Part shown: piece by piece, positions 1-8,724 of the stretch | Layout of the letters: every line of letters starts with the position of its first letter | Position numbering within the stretch: position 1 is the first letter of the stretch | DNA from: Flammeovirgaceae bacterium UBA5585 | Lineage (GTDB): Bacteria > Bacteroidota > Bacteroidia > Cytophagales > Cyclobacteriaceae | NCBI GenBank assembly: GCA_002425185.1 | Contig: DILT01000013.1 | Coordinates: forward strand, 248,001 to 312,000 | DNA: 64,000 nucleotides | Reading direction: 5' to 3' | Notes under the pieces: model-generated | What the model saw: only the letters and a program-made list of their open reading frames with translations | Told to the model about the DNA's origin: nothing | Databases searched by the model: none | Made by a program: the position numbers and the translations under genes

Positions 1-652
1 TCACATCACGCGAAAATCTTGTTTGCTTACGGTAGCCATCAGCTTGCTGATGCATAACCTGAACCTGATGACCCGAGCGTTCCTTACCTTCTTCATACGA
101 AACAGAAAATTGTTCACTCCCAAAAGAGCCGACTTGTAATCCTGCCTTTAAAGCATGCCCCCTTTCAGGATAAGGGCTATTCAGCAACAAAACTCCGCCC
201 GTTCCTGCTCCATACAAACTCGATCCGGGTCCTTTTAAAACTTCAAGCGATCCAAGCATGGCCGGATCAAGCTGGTTCAGGTATGTGTTCCCACCGGGAT
301 CAGTAAGCGGAATGTTATTCCAATAAACTTTTACATTACGAACACCAAACGGTGAACGAAGCGTACTGCCACGAATGGATACGCGATAACTTCCGGGCGA
401 TCGTTCTTCAAGTCGAACTCCAGGTACGGTGTTCATGGCCGGAACAAGCGTAGAAATATTAAACCGTTGAAAATCCTGCTGTCCAACGGTGGCCACTGAA
501 GCAGGAATTTCTTTAAGCTGTCGGTTGTAAGCGTAGGCCTTTATAATCACCTCATCCAATTCACGAATGGTATCACGCACAACAGGCAGCTCTTGCGATG
601 AAGCCCTGAAGAGGGTGAAAACACACAGGAAAAAAACTAAAAAGCGAAGCAT
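1..652 (-). CDS. TonB-dependent receptor, N-terminal part (cut by window edge)
   Basis: An open frame runs from an ATG at 652-650 leftwards off the window, giving about 217 codons. The translation opens with a signal peptide (MLRFLVFFLCVFTLFRASSQ). A plug domain follows, with NTVPGVRLEERSPGSYRVSIR, the RGSTLRSPFGVRNVKVYWNN stretch, and VLKGPGSSLYGAGTGGVLLL, which are hallmarks of outer-membrane TonB-dependent receptors. The last readable residues (DGYRKQTRFSRDV) match the first barrel strands of siderophore-type receptors. The usual N-terminal carboxypeptidase-like domain of SusC proteins is absent, so an iron or siderophore (FecA-like) transporter is more likely than a glycan one. The substrate cannot be read from this part. 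Confidence 0.9.
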   Translation of the reverse strand, partial: MLRFLVFFLCVFTLFRASSQELPVVRDTIRELDEVIIKAYAYNRQLKEIPASVATVGQQDFQRFNISTLVPAMNTVPGVRLEERSPGSYRVSIRGSTLRSPFGVRNVKVYWNNIPLTDPGGNTYLNQLDPAMLGSLEVLKGPGSSLYGAGTGGVLLLNSPYPERGHALKAGLQVGSFGSEQFSVSYEEGKERSGHQVQVMHQQADGYRKQTRFSRDV

Positions 653-669
653 TTTTTTTGGCGGTGATT

Positions 670-710
670 GGCTGTTCCCAAATGATGTTCGTTGAATCGG
701 GGAACAAGCC
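670..710 (-). promoter_or_regulatory. Stem-loop in the leader of the TonB receptor gene
   Basis: GGCTGTTCCC at 670-679 pairs with GGGAACAAGCC at 700-710, with one bulged base and a loop of about 20 bases. It lies 17 bases before the receptor's start codon, in what should be its 5' leader. No known riboswitch motif was recognised; a structural role is inferred. The rest of 653-863 shows no gene. Confidence 0.4.
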
Positions 711-863
711 CAATAACCTGTAATACAGTGAAATAGGCAAGGTTTTACACTAAAAATCCGAAAAAAATAGCCATCTTGCAGGTTGTCGAACTAATTCGGC
801 TAAGGCTCGGTTATAAAAATGCTTCTGAAAAAGCCATTATTCATTCATAATTAACAACAAATC

Positions 864-1094
864 ATGGGAAGACCTCCAGTATTACCAAAGAAGAAAAAAG
901 ACGGTTTTTATATCGAAATCCGCAACAAAGGATCAAAATCTTCAGGAACTATCATCATTCGTGACACCCGCGAGGCCATGATGCAGGCAGCCCGCATGTA
1001 CGAAATCACAAAAGACGTTACCATTCTTGGCGAACACCGCAGCGGCAAGCGGGTGGAAGAGTCAAAGAAAAAGAGTTCCGCTAAAGTAAAATAA
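864..1094 (+). CDS. Small conserved basic protein of unknown function
   Basis: 76 residues, starting MGRPPVLPKKKKDGFYIEIR. It has a lysine-rich start, a short beta-rich middle (GTIIIRDTREAMMQAARMYE) and a lysine-rich tail (KKKSSAKVK). It has no signal peptide or membrane segment and is likely cytoplasmic. I have the impression of similar small proteins in other Cytophagales, with the same GRP.VLPKK start and a V.ILGE motif near the end, but no function is known to me. It stands alone, with its own terminator directly behind the stop codon, so it is a single-gene unit. The charge pattern would fit nucleic-acid binding, which is only a guess. Confidence 0.75.
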   Translation: MGRPPVLPKKKKDGFYIEIRNKGSKSSGTIIIRDTREAMMQAARMYEITKDVTILGEHRSGKRVEESKKKSSAKVK

Positions 1095-1115
1095 GGGGCA
1101 GTTGCCCCTTTTTTC
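1093..1115 (+). terminator. Rho-independent terminator
   Basis: AAGGGGC (1093-1099) pairs with GCCCCTT (1104-1110) around a four-base loop, followed by a run of T to 1114. It begins inside the stop codon of the preceding small gene. Confidence 0.9.
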
Positions 1116-1163
1116 TTACCCTTCCTTCTATATCTTTTCTATTTTCAGCCGAAAGATTTACCG

Positions 1164-2384
1164 GTGAGATACGTCATTCTATTTATTCTTTTTGCATCGT
1201 ATAGTGTAGCCGCACAGAAAAAAGAAAAGCCTTACGTTGTTCTTGTTTCCTTTGATGGCTTCCGGCACGACTATGTCTCGAAATATGACCTGCCAAACTT
1301 TAACGCGTTCATTCAAAAAGGTGTGGCCGCTGATGGACTGATTCCGTCCTTCCCAAGCAAAACATTTCCGAATCACTATACTTTGGTTACCGGACTTTAT
1401 CCCGGAAATCACGGTTTGGTTGACAATTATTTCTACGACAAAAGGCTCAACCTCAACTACACCATGCGCAATCGTGACATGGTGGAAAATCCTGTTTTTT
1501 ATGGAGGCACTCCACTGTGGCAACTGGCTCAACAGCAAGGCTTGAAATCCGCTTCCTGTTTTTGGGTAGGATCGGAGGCTCCTGTACTCGGTGAATTGCC
1601 TACATACTACTACAGGTATGAGCAAGAAATGCCCAACGTAAAACGTATTGACCAGGTGATGGACTGGTTGAAACTTCCAAAGAAAGAACGGCCGCAGTTT
1701 ATCTCGTTGTATTTTTCATTGGTGGATACAGAAGGACATAACACCGGGCCAAATTCTGAAGCGCTTAAAAAGACAGTAATACAGGCTGACAGTTTACTGG
1801 GTTACCTGATGCAAGGAATAAAGAAGACCAAACTTCCTGTAAATGTTATCCTGGTTTCCGATCACGGTATGTATGAACTCGAGCAGAAAGAAGAAACCTA
1901 CATCACGCTAAGCAAGTTCATTAACCTGGCCGATACCACCGTTCGTGTTATTAATGGCGGAACACAGGCGCATTTGTACACAAACAACGTTGACTCACTT
2001 TACACTGCATTGAAAGCTGTTGAAAAAAATTTTGAGGCCTTCAAAAGAGAAGATTTTCCCAATCATTGGAATTATAAAAATGATCGCGTGGGCGACATCA
2101 TGATTGTTGCCAACCCAGGTTTTTATATACAGGTGAACAGCCGCAACTTCAGCAGACTTCAATCACCGGTGTTTGGCGTGCACGGCTACGACCCCCAAGA
2201 AGTGAGGGAGATGCAGGGAATTTTTTATGCCAATGGCCCGAACATAAGAGGAGGCACAACCGTGCCGGCTTTTGAAAATGTTCATGTATATCCGTTTATA
2301 GCTTTTCTGTTGGGATTAACTCCTCCGAAAACGGATGGGGAGTTGAGCGTGCTGCAACCTGTTTATAAAAATCAAAATAAATAG
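1164..2384 (+). CDS. Exported nucleotide pyrophosphatase/phosphodiesterase (ENPP, alkaline phosphatase superfamily)
   Basis: 406 residues starting at GTG; the signal peptide MRYVILFILFASYSVAAQ supports this start. The type I phosphodiesterase fold is seen in order: metal-binding SFDGFRHDY (Asp about 31), the nucleophile motif PSKTFPNH (Thr about 67), GLYPGNHGLVDN, DTEGHNTGP, SDHGM and VHGYDP, which together supply two zinc sites. The family hydrolyses phosphodiester or pyrophosphate bonds of nucleotides or lipids. Length is normal for bacterial members. It is likely periplasmic, salvaging phosphate or nucleotides. It converges with the glucosidase gene, leaving only 19 bases between the stops. 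Confidence 0.92.
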   Translation: MRYVILFILFASYSVAAQKKEKPYVVLVSFDGFRHDYVSKYDLPNFNAFIQKGVAADGLIPSFPSKTFPNHYTLVTGLYPGNHGLVDNYFYDKRLNLNYTMRNRDMVENPVFYGGTPLWQLAQQQGLKSASCFWVGSEAPVLGELPTYYYRYEQEMPNVKRIDQVMDWLKLPKKERPQFISLYFSLVDTEGHNTGPNSEALKKTVIQADSLLGYLMQGIKKTKLPVNVILVSDHGMYELEQKEETYITLSKFINLADTTVRVINGGTQAHLYTNNVDSLYTALKAVEKNFEAFKREDFPNHWNYKNDRVGDIMIVANPGFYIQVNSRNFSRLQSPVFGVHGYDPQEVREMQGIFYANGPNIRGGTTVPAFENVHVYPFIAFLLGLTPPKTDGELSVLQPVYKNQNK

Positions 2385-2403
2385 TAACCTGTTTGTTTAC
2401 AGA

Positions 2404-4131
2404 CTAATCTACTTCAACGATCACAGCCTGGTAGGGCTGCAATAGTATCGTGTCACCTTCTCGTCTCAGGTCATCGTAATTGTTAATCCAAAACTTACCT
2501 ATAGTAATTTGCGGAAGATCAATCTTCGATTCACTTACCGAGAAGTTTAGCAACACCAACACTTTCCTGTCCTCTAAGGTGCGGGTGTATGCGTATACAG
2601 TTGGATGCTCACGCTGAACAATATCATAAGCACCATATACCAATACCGGTTCAGCTTTTCGTAAAGCTGTGAGCTTACGGAAATGATTCAATACGGAGTT
2701 TGGGTCTTCCTGTTGTTGTTTCACATTAAGTGTAACGTGATTTGGGTTAGCCGGTAGCCATGGTGTTGCAGAGGTGAAGCCCGCATTTAGGGTCTCGTCC
2801 CATTGCATGGGCGTTCGGCCATTATCGCGCGAACTGAATTTAAGATCTCGTGTATACTTTTCAACATCACCTCCTTCATTCAACATTTTTTTATACCCGT
2901 TAATGGCCGCAATGTCCTGATATTGCTCAATCCGCTCAAAACCTATGTTGGTCATGCCTAGTTCATCACCATAGTAACAATAGGGTGTACCGCGCATACT
3001 CAGGATAAACGTGTTCAGCATTTTTGCCGAGTGATCCCGAAACTCAGGACTGTCATTTCCAAAACGGCTAACCAACCGGGCCTGGTCATGATTAGCCAAA
3101 AAGATGGATAACCAGCCGTCATGTGCAAAAGCACTATCCCATTTGGTGAACACTTTTTTAAAGTGTACCAGATCATACCCTTCAGGCTTAGCGATGTCTA
3201 CTCCTTCAAACGCATAAGCCATGTTCAACTCCTTTCGGACTTCATCCACCAGATCATGGGCATCTTCAAAATTTCGCCCCGCACCTTCAGCTACACTCAT
3301 CACCTTATACTTGCTAAACACTTCAGTATTCATCTCTCTTAGGTAATCATGAATACCGGGTTGCATGGCGTAGTACTGAATAAAATCTTTCTCAAAACCA
3401 TCTGGAAATTTGGGGTAGGTGGTGTCCTTTGCAACAAACTGAAATGCATCCAGGCGGAAACCATCCACTCCTTTGTCAGCCCAGAAGCGCATGATGTCAT
3501 AAACCTCCTGGCGCACTTTCGGATTCTCCCACTTTAAATCCGGTTGCTTCGCGGCAAAGTAGTGCAGGTAATAAGAATTGGTAAGCGAATCATATTGCCA
3601 AGCATCGCCCTGCTCATCAAACAGACTGTACCTATAGTTGGGCTTGCCTTTTTCTGCCGGCCACCAATGGTAGTAATCGCGGTAAGGATTATCGCGCGAA
3701 CTGCGCGACTGTTGAAACCATGGATGTTCATCGCTACTGTGGTTTACCACAACATCCATGATGAGTTTAATGCCACGTTTGTGTATTCCCGCTAACATCA
3801 AATCAAAATCCTCCATCGTACCAAATTCGTTCATGATGCCGCGGTAGTCGCTTACATCATATCCGTTGTCGGCATTGGGCGAACTGTAGATGGGATTAAG
3901 CCACACCGCTGTAACGCCAAGTGACTGGATGTAATTAAGCTCTTCTATAATACCTTTCAGGTCGCCAATTCCATCACCATTGGTGTCTTTAAAACTTCTT
4001 GGGTAAATCTGGTAAACAATTTCTTCCTTCCACCAAGCTTTGGTAATTGTCGTACTTTCAGTTTTCTCTTCTTGAGAACAGGAAAATGTAATCAACACTG
4101 CCAGTGTAGCGTACAGGACTTTTGATGTCAT
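2404..4131 (-). CDS. GH13 alpha-glucosidase lipoprotein (alpha-amylase family)
   Basis: 575 residues. The N-terminus ends in a lipobox-like TFSC with Cys18, so it is probably a membrane-anchored lipoprotein. The (beta/alpha)8 catalytic regions are all present: DVVVNH (126-131), GFRLD with nucleophile Asp228, VAEG with acid/base Glu282, and ANHD with Asp349. The sequence around VNHSSDEHPWF and the long B domain resemble the oligo-1,6-glucosidase/alpha-glucosidase group rather than endo-amylases. It presumably cleaves short alpha-glucans in the periplasm. It lies 77 bases downstream of ispH on the same strand. No SusC/SusD genes are near. Confidence 0.9.
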   Translation of the reverse strand: MTSKVLYATLAVLITFSCSQEEKTESTTITKAWWKEEIVYQIYPRSFKDTNGDGIGDLKGIIEELNYIQSLGVTAVWLNPIYSSPNADNGYDVSDYRGIMNEFGTMEDFDLMLAGIHKRGIKLIMDVVVNHSSDEHPWFQQSRSSRDNPYRDYYHWWPAEKGKPNYRYSLFDEQGDAWQYDSLTNSYYLHYFAAKQPDLKWENPKVRQEVYDIMRFWADKGVDGFRLDAFQFVAKDTTYPKFPDGFEKDFIQYYAMQPGIHDYLREMNTEVFSKYKVMSVAEGAGRNFEDAHDLVDEVRKELNMAYAFEGVDIAKPEGYDLVHFKKVFTKWDSAFAHDGWLSIFLANHDQARLVSRFGNDSPEFRDHSAKMLNTFILSMRGTPYCYYGDELGMTNIGFERIEQYQDIAAINGYKKMLNEGGDVEKYTRDLKFSSRDNGRTPMQWDETLNAGFTSATPWLPANPNHVTLNVKQQQEDPNSVLNHFRKLTALRKAEPVLVYGAYDIVQREHPTVYAYTRTLEDRKVLVLLNFSVSESKIDLPQITIGKFWINNYDDLRREGDTILLQPYQAVIVEVD

Positions 4132-4208
4132 AAAAGGCTTTTAATCCATAATTTACAGGCTTACTAAAAAGGATCAAAGTCCACAGGCTTGATACTTGAA
4201 TAATGACC

Positions 4209-5429
4209 TTACAGAAACTCCTCCATCACTTCCTCCATCGAACGGCTTCCGGGAAAATAAGAAACCACTTTTTGCAACACCCGGTCAACCAATGTATCCG
4301 GGCAGGAGGCTCCGCTGGTAAGTACAATTTTAACTTTTTCCTTTTGGGGCAGGAAGTTTGTGGAAATACACTTTACCTTATTCGGATAATCGAAGTGATG
4401 GATTTCTGTTGACGATTTTATTTCGTTCTCTGAGTTAATAAAAAACGTAGGGAATTTTCGTTCGCAAAGCTCAACGATGTGCGAAGTGTTTGAACTGTTA
4501 TACCCGCCCACCACTATAGCCAGGTCGGCATCTGTTTCCAACAGCTCAACTGTAGCATTCTGATTGTCGTTGGTGGCGTAACAAAGCGTGTCGCGTGTAT
4601 CGGCAAAATGCTTTTTTATATTTTCTTCGCCATATTTCTCCATCATCAGGTTTCGGAAATATTCGGCAATGGCTTGTGTTTCCGAGGCCAGCATGGTTGT
4701 TTGATTCACCACACCTACCCGTTGCAGGTCACGATTCGGATCAAACCCTTCAGAAAATCGCCAGGCAAATTCTTCAAAGAACATGCTACCCGGTTTATTT
4801 CCTTTGATATACTCGCCCAGACTAATGGCCTCATTCATGTCACGGACAACGATGGAGGAACCACTATGCGCACTGTGTGAAAATGTAGCCCGTGTTTCTT
4901 CATGCTTCGGCTTCCCATGAATAATAATAGTGTAGTCGTCCTTACCAAGCTTCTCAGCCCGGTTCCACACCTTTTCTACAAACGGGCATGTTGTATTGTA
5001 CTTTTGAACTTCTATGCCCCGATCAAGCAGTAAATGCTCAATCTCCAGTGTGGTACCAAAAGCAGGAATAATCAACACATCGTCCTTGGAAATAGCATCC
5101 CAGGGAATGAACTGCCTTCCATCAGTGTCCATGATGAATTGAATACCGCGACTTTCCAGATCGTTGTTTACCTCCTGATTATGGATCATCTGACTCAGCA
5201 GGTAAACTTTCTTGTCGGGGTTTTCTTCCAGCGCTTTGTAGCTGATTTCAATGGCATTTTCTACGCCATAGCAAAACCCAAAATGACGAGCGATATAAAA
5301 ACCAACAGGACCGAAATCCAAAAAAGCCGGAGAAAAATCCTGCTTACGCAGATCTTTTAGTCTTCGTGACTCCTTTACTCTTCCGGTTATGGCCGAGCGA
5401 TAATAGGCGGGGATATCAAACTTTTTGAT
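4209..5429 (-). CDS. ispH: 4-hydroxy-3-methylbut-2-enyl diphosphate reductase (IspH/LytB)
   Basis: Last step of the non-mevalonate isoprenoid pathway: reduces HMBPP to IPP and DMAPP with a 4Fe-4S cluster. The three cluster cysteines appear in HFGFCYGV, NTTCPFVEKVW and SGASCPDTLVD. The only canonical in-frame start is a TTG at 5321. The frame stays open upstream and encodes KKFDIPAYYRSAITGRVKE then RKQDFSPAFLDFGPVGF, which matches the N-terminal extension I know from Bacteroidota IspH of about 400 residues. The extension begins at ATC (5429-5427), where relatives have ATG, and the next upstream in-frame codon of note is a TAG. I therefore extend the gene to 5429 (406 residues). A sequencing error or a true non-AUG start are both possible. 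Confidence 0.93.
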   Translation of the reverse strand: MKKFDIPAYYRSAITGRVKESRRLKDLRKQDFSPAFLDFGPVGFYIARHFGFCYGVENAIEISYKALEENPDKKVYLLSQMIHNQEVNNDLESRGIQFIMDTDGRQFIPWDAISKDDVLIIPAFGTTLEIEHLLLDRGIEVQKYNTTCPFVEKVWNRAEKLGKDDYTIIIHGKPKHEETRATFSHSAHSGSSIVVRDMNEAISLGEYIKGNKPGSMFFEEFAWRFSEGFDPNRDLQRVGVVNQTTMLASETQAIAEYFRNLMMEKYGEENIKKHFADTRDTLCYATNDNQNATVELLETDADLAIVVGGYNSSNTSHIVELCERKFPTFFINSENEIKSSTEIHHFDYPNKVKCISTNFLPQKEKVKIVLTSGASCPDTLVDRVLQKVVSYFPGSRSMEEVMEEFL

Positions 5430-5479
5430 GGCGGTTGAATTTTTTAACTAACCGCAAAGGTAACGTAATTGTTTATAAC

Positions 5480-5521
5480 AAAGCTGTTTGATGACGTAGT
5501 GCAGCATCATCAAACAGCTTT
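5480..5521. terminator. Perfect 15-bp hairpin, probable terminator of the htrA operon
   Basis: AAAGCTGTTTGATGA (5480-5494) and TCATCAAACAGCTTT (5507-5521) are exact reverse complements around a 12-base loop. It lies 26 bases past the small gene that follows htrA, and before ispH. There is no clear T run on either side, so it may also act as a processing or attenuation structure for ispH. Confidence 0.6.
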
Positions 5522-5546
5522 CTGGTATTTGGAAAATCCTTATTGC

Positions 5547-5720
5547 CTAGGCGGCTCTGGAAAGCTTATCTTCCTTAACTTGCTTTTTTCTTACCTCCCT
5601 TGATTCAAGGTCGAAGGTCATTACTTCTACTAAATTGTTTTTCAGGTAGCGCAACACCTCCATCACTTTACCATCACTTTTACTTCTTACTCGTTCTCCT
5701 TTTCTAAACAGTTTTCTCAT
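5547..5720 (-). CDS. Small basic protein, possibly DUF2158/YodC-like
   Basis: 57 residues starting MRKLFRKGERVRSKSDGKVM and ending LSRAA. The pattern of a charged F.KGERVRSK..G.VMEVLRY opening resembles the short SH3/KOW-like beta fold of DUF2158 proteins (K.GD.V..KSGGP.M.V). This is my reading of the pattern, not a search result. It lies 17 bases after the htrA stop on the same strand, so the two are almost certainly cotranscribed, and a strong hairpin follows. Start ATG at 5720 is the only one. Function unknown; it has no signal peptide, so it should be cytoplasmic, unlike HtrA. Confidence 0.75.
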   Translation of the reverse strand: MRKLFRKGERVRSKSDGKVMEVLRYLKNNLVEVMTFDLESREVRKKQVKEDKLSRAA

Positions 5721-5737
5721 TTCGTAAACGATTAGTT

Positions 5738-7219
5738 CTACATTCTGAAGGCGTAGTTGAACTCACGCGGAAAATCCTCGTATGTTCCCGTAAGTATAAC
5801 CAATTCTCCAGCTTTCTTTTTCTTCATCTCTTCATTAAACTCTTTTGTTGATTTCACTGGTACATCATTTACTTTGGTAATGATGAAGCCATCGCGAATA
5901 TCAGTACTCTTTGCCAATTTACCATTACCCAGCGTTTTTATGCGTACCCCATTGGTAAGTTCGAGGCGCTTCAGTGTTTTTGCATCTACATCTTCTACAT
6001 CAATGCCCAACGCTACAAAGCCTGTACGTTCTTCGGGCTTAATAACACCAACATTGCCATCACGGTTTTTCAATACAACAGGATAAGTGATTTCCTTTCC
6101 TTTTCGATTCACGGTAATCATTACTTTGTCGCCCGGTCTGTGACGACCAATGGTTTCAATCAAGGCCGAACTTGAGCGGATTGGCGTTTCATTAATTTTA
6201 ACCACTACATCATGTTCCTTAATGCCAGCTTCTTTTGCCGCGCTTTTATTTCCTTCAGCAAATCCGGAAACGAAAGCACCTTCATTTACCTCCAAGTCGT
6301 ATTGCTTAACCAGTTCACTGTTTACACTTCCTACCTGAATCCCCAACCAACCGCGTTGCACTACGCCAAACTTCATCAGGTCTTCAACAATTTTGCTTAC
6401 GATGTTTGAGGGCACGGCAAATCCATAACCCGAGTAGGCTCCTGTAGGACTGGCAATGGCGGTGTTTATGCCTACCAGGCCGGCATTCATATCCACGAGG
6501 GCGCCCCCGCTGTTTCCGGGATTAATAGCAGCATCGGTTTGAATAAATGATTCTATGGCCGTGTTTCCTTCCTGTGTGTTGCGATCAAGAATATTTATGT
6601 TTCTTCCTTTTGCGCTGATGATCCCAGCCGTTACGGTTGAATTGAGATTAAACGGATTGCCTACCGCCAACACCCACTCGCCTACACGGGCATTATCTGA
6701 ATTCACAAAAGGAATAAAGGGCAGATTTGTTTGATTAATTTTTATCAGCGCCAGATCCGTGTCCGGATCAGTACCGATTACTTCTGCTTTAAAGGAACGA
6801 TTGTCATTTAAGGTAACATCAACAACATCGGCTCCCTGAACTACGTGATTGTTGGTAACAATGTAGCCACCCGCATTAATAATAACGCCCGAACCTGAGC
6901 TTTGACTTGGTCCGTAATTACGGGGTGTTCCAAAAAAGTCACGGAAAGGATCAAATGATTGATTTTGCTCACGTGTAGTTCTCGCTTGTGTAGAACGAAT
7001 GTGCACCACTGCAGGTGTAACCTTTTCGGCAATGGCCGTAAAATCAGTGGGTACAGTGGTCGTACTGTTTGCCTTATCCAGGTAGGTTACTTTCGATATG
7101 GGCGGCTCGGTAACATATTGAATGGTTACCGGTTCATCTTTCTTTAAATATTCATAGCAGCCAAGGGTTAAAACACTGCCCAAAATAGCTGCCGCAAAAA
7201 GTGATGTGAATTTTTTCAT
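5738..7219 (-). CDS. htrA: HtrA/DegP-type periplasmic serine protease with two PDZ domains
   Basis: 493 residues from the ATG at 7219; a TTG three codons upstream (7228) is less likely. A hydrophobic start (FTSLFAAAILGSVLTLGC) directs export, perhaps as a membrane-tethered or lipid-anchored form. The trypsin-like domain has the triad in TNNHVVQGAD (His), DTDLALIKI (Asp) and NPGNSGGALVD (Ser). PDZ1 follows from about GWLGIQVGS and PDZ2 from about VALGIDVEDV. Family role: degrading or refolding damaged envelope proteins under stress. The length and two PDZ domains fit DegP/DegQ. It heads an operon with the 57-residue gene downstream. Confidence 0.95.
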   Translation of the reverse strand: MKKFTSLFAAAILGSVLTLGCYEYLKKDEPVTIQYVTEPPISKVTYLDKANSTTTVPTDFTAIAEKVTPAVVHIRSTQARTTREQNQSFDPFRDFFGTPRNYGPSQSSGSGVIINAGGYIVTNNHVVQGADVVDVTLNDNRSFKAEVIGTDPDTDLALIKINQTNLPFIPFVNSDNARVGEWVLAVGNPFNLNSTVTAGIISAKGRNINILDRNTQEGNTAIESFIQTDAAINPGNSGGALVDMNAGLVGINTAIASPTGAYSGYGFAVPSNIVSKIVEDLMKFGVVQRGWLGIQVGSVNSELVKQYDLEVNEGAFVSGFAEGNKSAAKEAGIKEHDVVVKINETPIRSSSALIETIGRHRPGDKVMITVNRKGKEITYPVVLKNRDGNVGVIKPEERTGFVALGIDVEDVDAKTLKRLELTNGVRIKTLGNGKLAKSTDIRDGFIITKVNDVPVKSTKEFNEEMKKKKAGELVILTGTYEDFPREFNYAFRM

Positions 7220-7475
7220 GACTGTCAACTTAAATTGTTAATCTCCTTTAAGCAAAAATCCGGCAAATTGAGGAATAAAGCGCCTTTTTGGCCCTTCAGG
7301 GGAAATTTTGTCAGTTGCTGATTGTCAAAATGTGCTACCCGGATACTCAACGCCTCCTGATCTATTAGTACACTAAATACGAAAATATTCGGATTTTGGT
7401 TTGTTTTCCTTTACTTAACTGGTGTCAATATAAAGTCATTACTTGCATCTTTCAAACTAACTGATCTCAGGCACC

Positions 7476-8663
7476 ATGAACGTTTCAGGCAATATTTTAT
7501 TAAAGAAAGGGCGCGAGCAATCTGTACTTCGAAAACATCCGTGGGTTTTTTCGGGCGCTCTTCAGCAACTTACCAGCAGCGGGCAGGATGGTAACTGGGT
7601 AAAGGTTTGTGACAGTAAGGGGCTTACACTCGGGTTTGGTCATTATCAAAACGGAAGCATTGCCGTTCGGATGCTATCCTTTGGAGAAGAGCAACCAGCC
7701 GATACTTTCTGGAAGGATAAAATCAACCGGGCTCTGACGCTACGTCATGCTGTTGGGCTCCCTTCTGAAAAAACAAATGCGTTTCGTTTGATTCATGGTG
7801 AAGGTGACGGTCTGCCTGGATTGATTATCGATTTCTATGCAGGCGTTGCTGTGATTCAAGCGCATTCAGCGGGCATGCATAACGACCGTGAACAAATTGC
7901 GCAGGCATTAAAAGTAGCCATGGGTGAGCAACTTTCTGCCATCTATTATAAAAGTCGCGCAACCTTACCGGGAAAAATCAAAGAAGATCAGCCTGATGGC
8001 TACCTGTTGGGGATGGGTGTAGTGCCTCATGTAATTCATGAGCATGGAAACAAATTTCTGGTAGACTGGGAAAGCGGACAAAAGACGGGCTTCTTTCTTG
8101 ACCAGCGGGAAAACCGAAAACTGCTCGGAGATTTTTCAAAAGGAAAAAATGTGTTAAACACTTTTTGTTATACCGGTGGATTTTCTGTTTATGCACTAAA
8201 AGCTGACGCTTCACTTGTTCACTCGGTTGATGCTTCCGAAAAAGCAATTGATATCACCCGAAAAAATATCGAACTCAATGGTTACGATCCGCAACAACAC
8301 GAATGCACGGCTATTGACACCTTTGAGTTTTTAAAAAACAAACAAGGCGTTTATGATCTTATCGTGCTTGATCCTCCCGCATTTGCCAAACATCGTGATG
8401 CGCGGCACCAGGCGGTAAAAGGTTATCAGCGCTTGAATGCAGAGGCTATGAAAGTTATTCGCCCAGGTGGAATCATTTTTACATTCTCCTGCTCGCAAGT
8501 GGTGGATAAGCAATTGTTCTATGATACAGTCACCTCTGCTGCTATTCAGGCTGAGCGGGAAGTAAAAGTACTTCACCTTCTTTCCCAACCGTCCGATCAT
8601 CCGGTTTCTATGAACCATCCCGAAGGAGAATACCTTAAAGGGTTGGTGCTCTATGTTGTTTAG
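7476..8663 (+). CDS. rlmI: Class I SAM-dependent rRNA methyltransferase, RlmI-like
   Basis: 395 residues. An N-terminal PUA domain (residues about 5-80, LKKGREQSVLRKHPWVFSGA) is followed by a linker domain and a Rossmann methyltransferase with the SAM motif VLNTFCYTGGFSVYAL, acidic VDASEKAID, and the catalytic signatures LDPPAFAKHR and FSCSQ. This order is that of RlmI, which makes m5C1962 in 23S rRNA. The second motif cysteine in SCS fits the m5C mechanism. Length equals E. coli RlmI (396). It is divergent from htrA across a 256-base gap in which I see no gene and no certain promoter. The position methylated is inferred from family. Confidence 0.88.
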   Translation: MNVSGNILLKKGREQSVLRKHPWVFSGALQQLTSSGQDGNWVKVCDSKGLTLGFGHYQNGSIAVRMLSFGEEQPADTFWKDKINRALTLRHAVGLPSEKTNAFRLIHGEGDGLPGLIIDFYAGVAVIQAHSAGMHNDREQIAQALKVAMGEQLSAIYYKSRATLPGKIKEDQPDGYLLGMGVVPHVIHEHGNKFLVDWESGQKTGFFLDQRENRKLLGDFSKGKNVLNTFCYTGGFSVYALKADASLVHSVDASEKAIDITRKNIELNGYDPQQHECTAIDTFEFLKNKQGVYDLIVLDPPAFAKHRDARHQAVKGYQRLNAEAMKVIRPGGIIFTFSCSQVVDKQLFYDTVTSAAIQAEREVKVLHLLSQPSDHPVSMNHPEGEYLKGLVLYVV

Positions 8664-8724
8664 AATTTAGTCCTTATTTACAACGGATTGCCTGTAAAAG
8701 GTGTCTAAAAGAAAACTCTGACTG

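Noticed and set aside
653..863. Cobalamin or TPP riboswitch before the TonB receptor
   Set aside because: The B12 box and CTGAGA-type motifs are absent; only a simple stem-loop is seen.
1179..1625. 148-residue frame on the minus strand under the ENPP gene
   Set aside because: It lies wholly inside a clear coding gene on the other strand and has no family motif.
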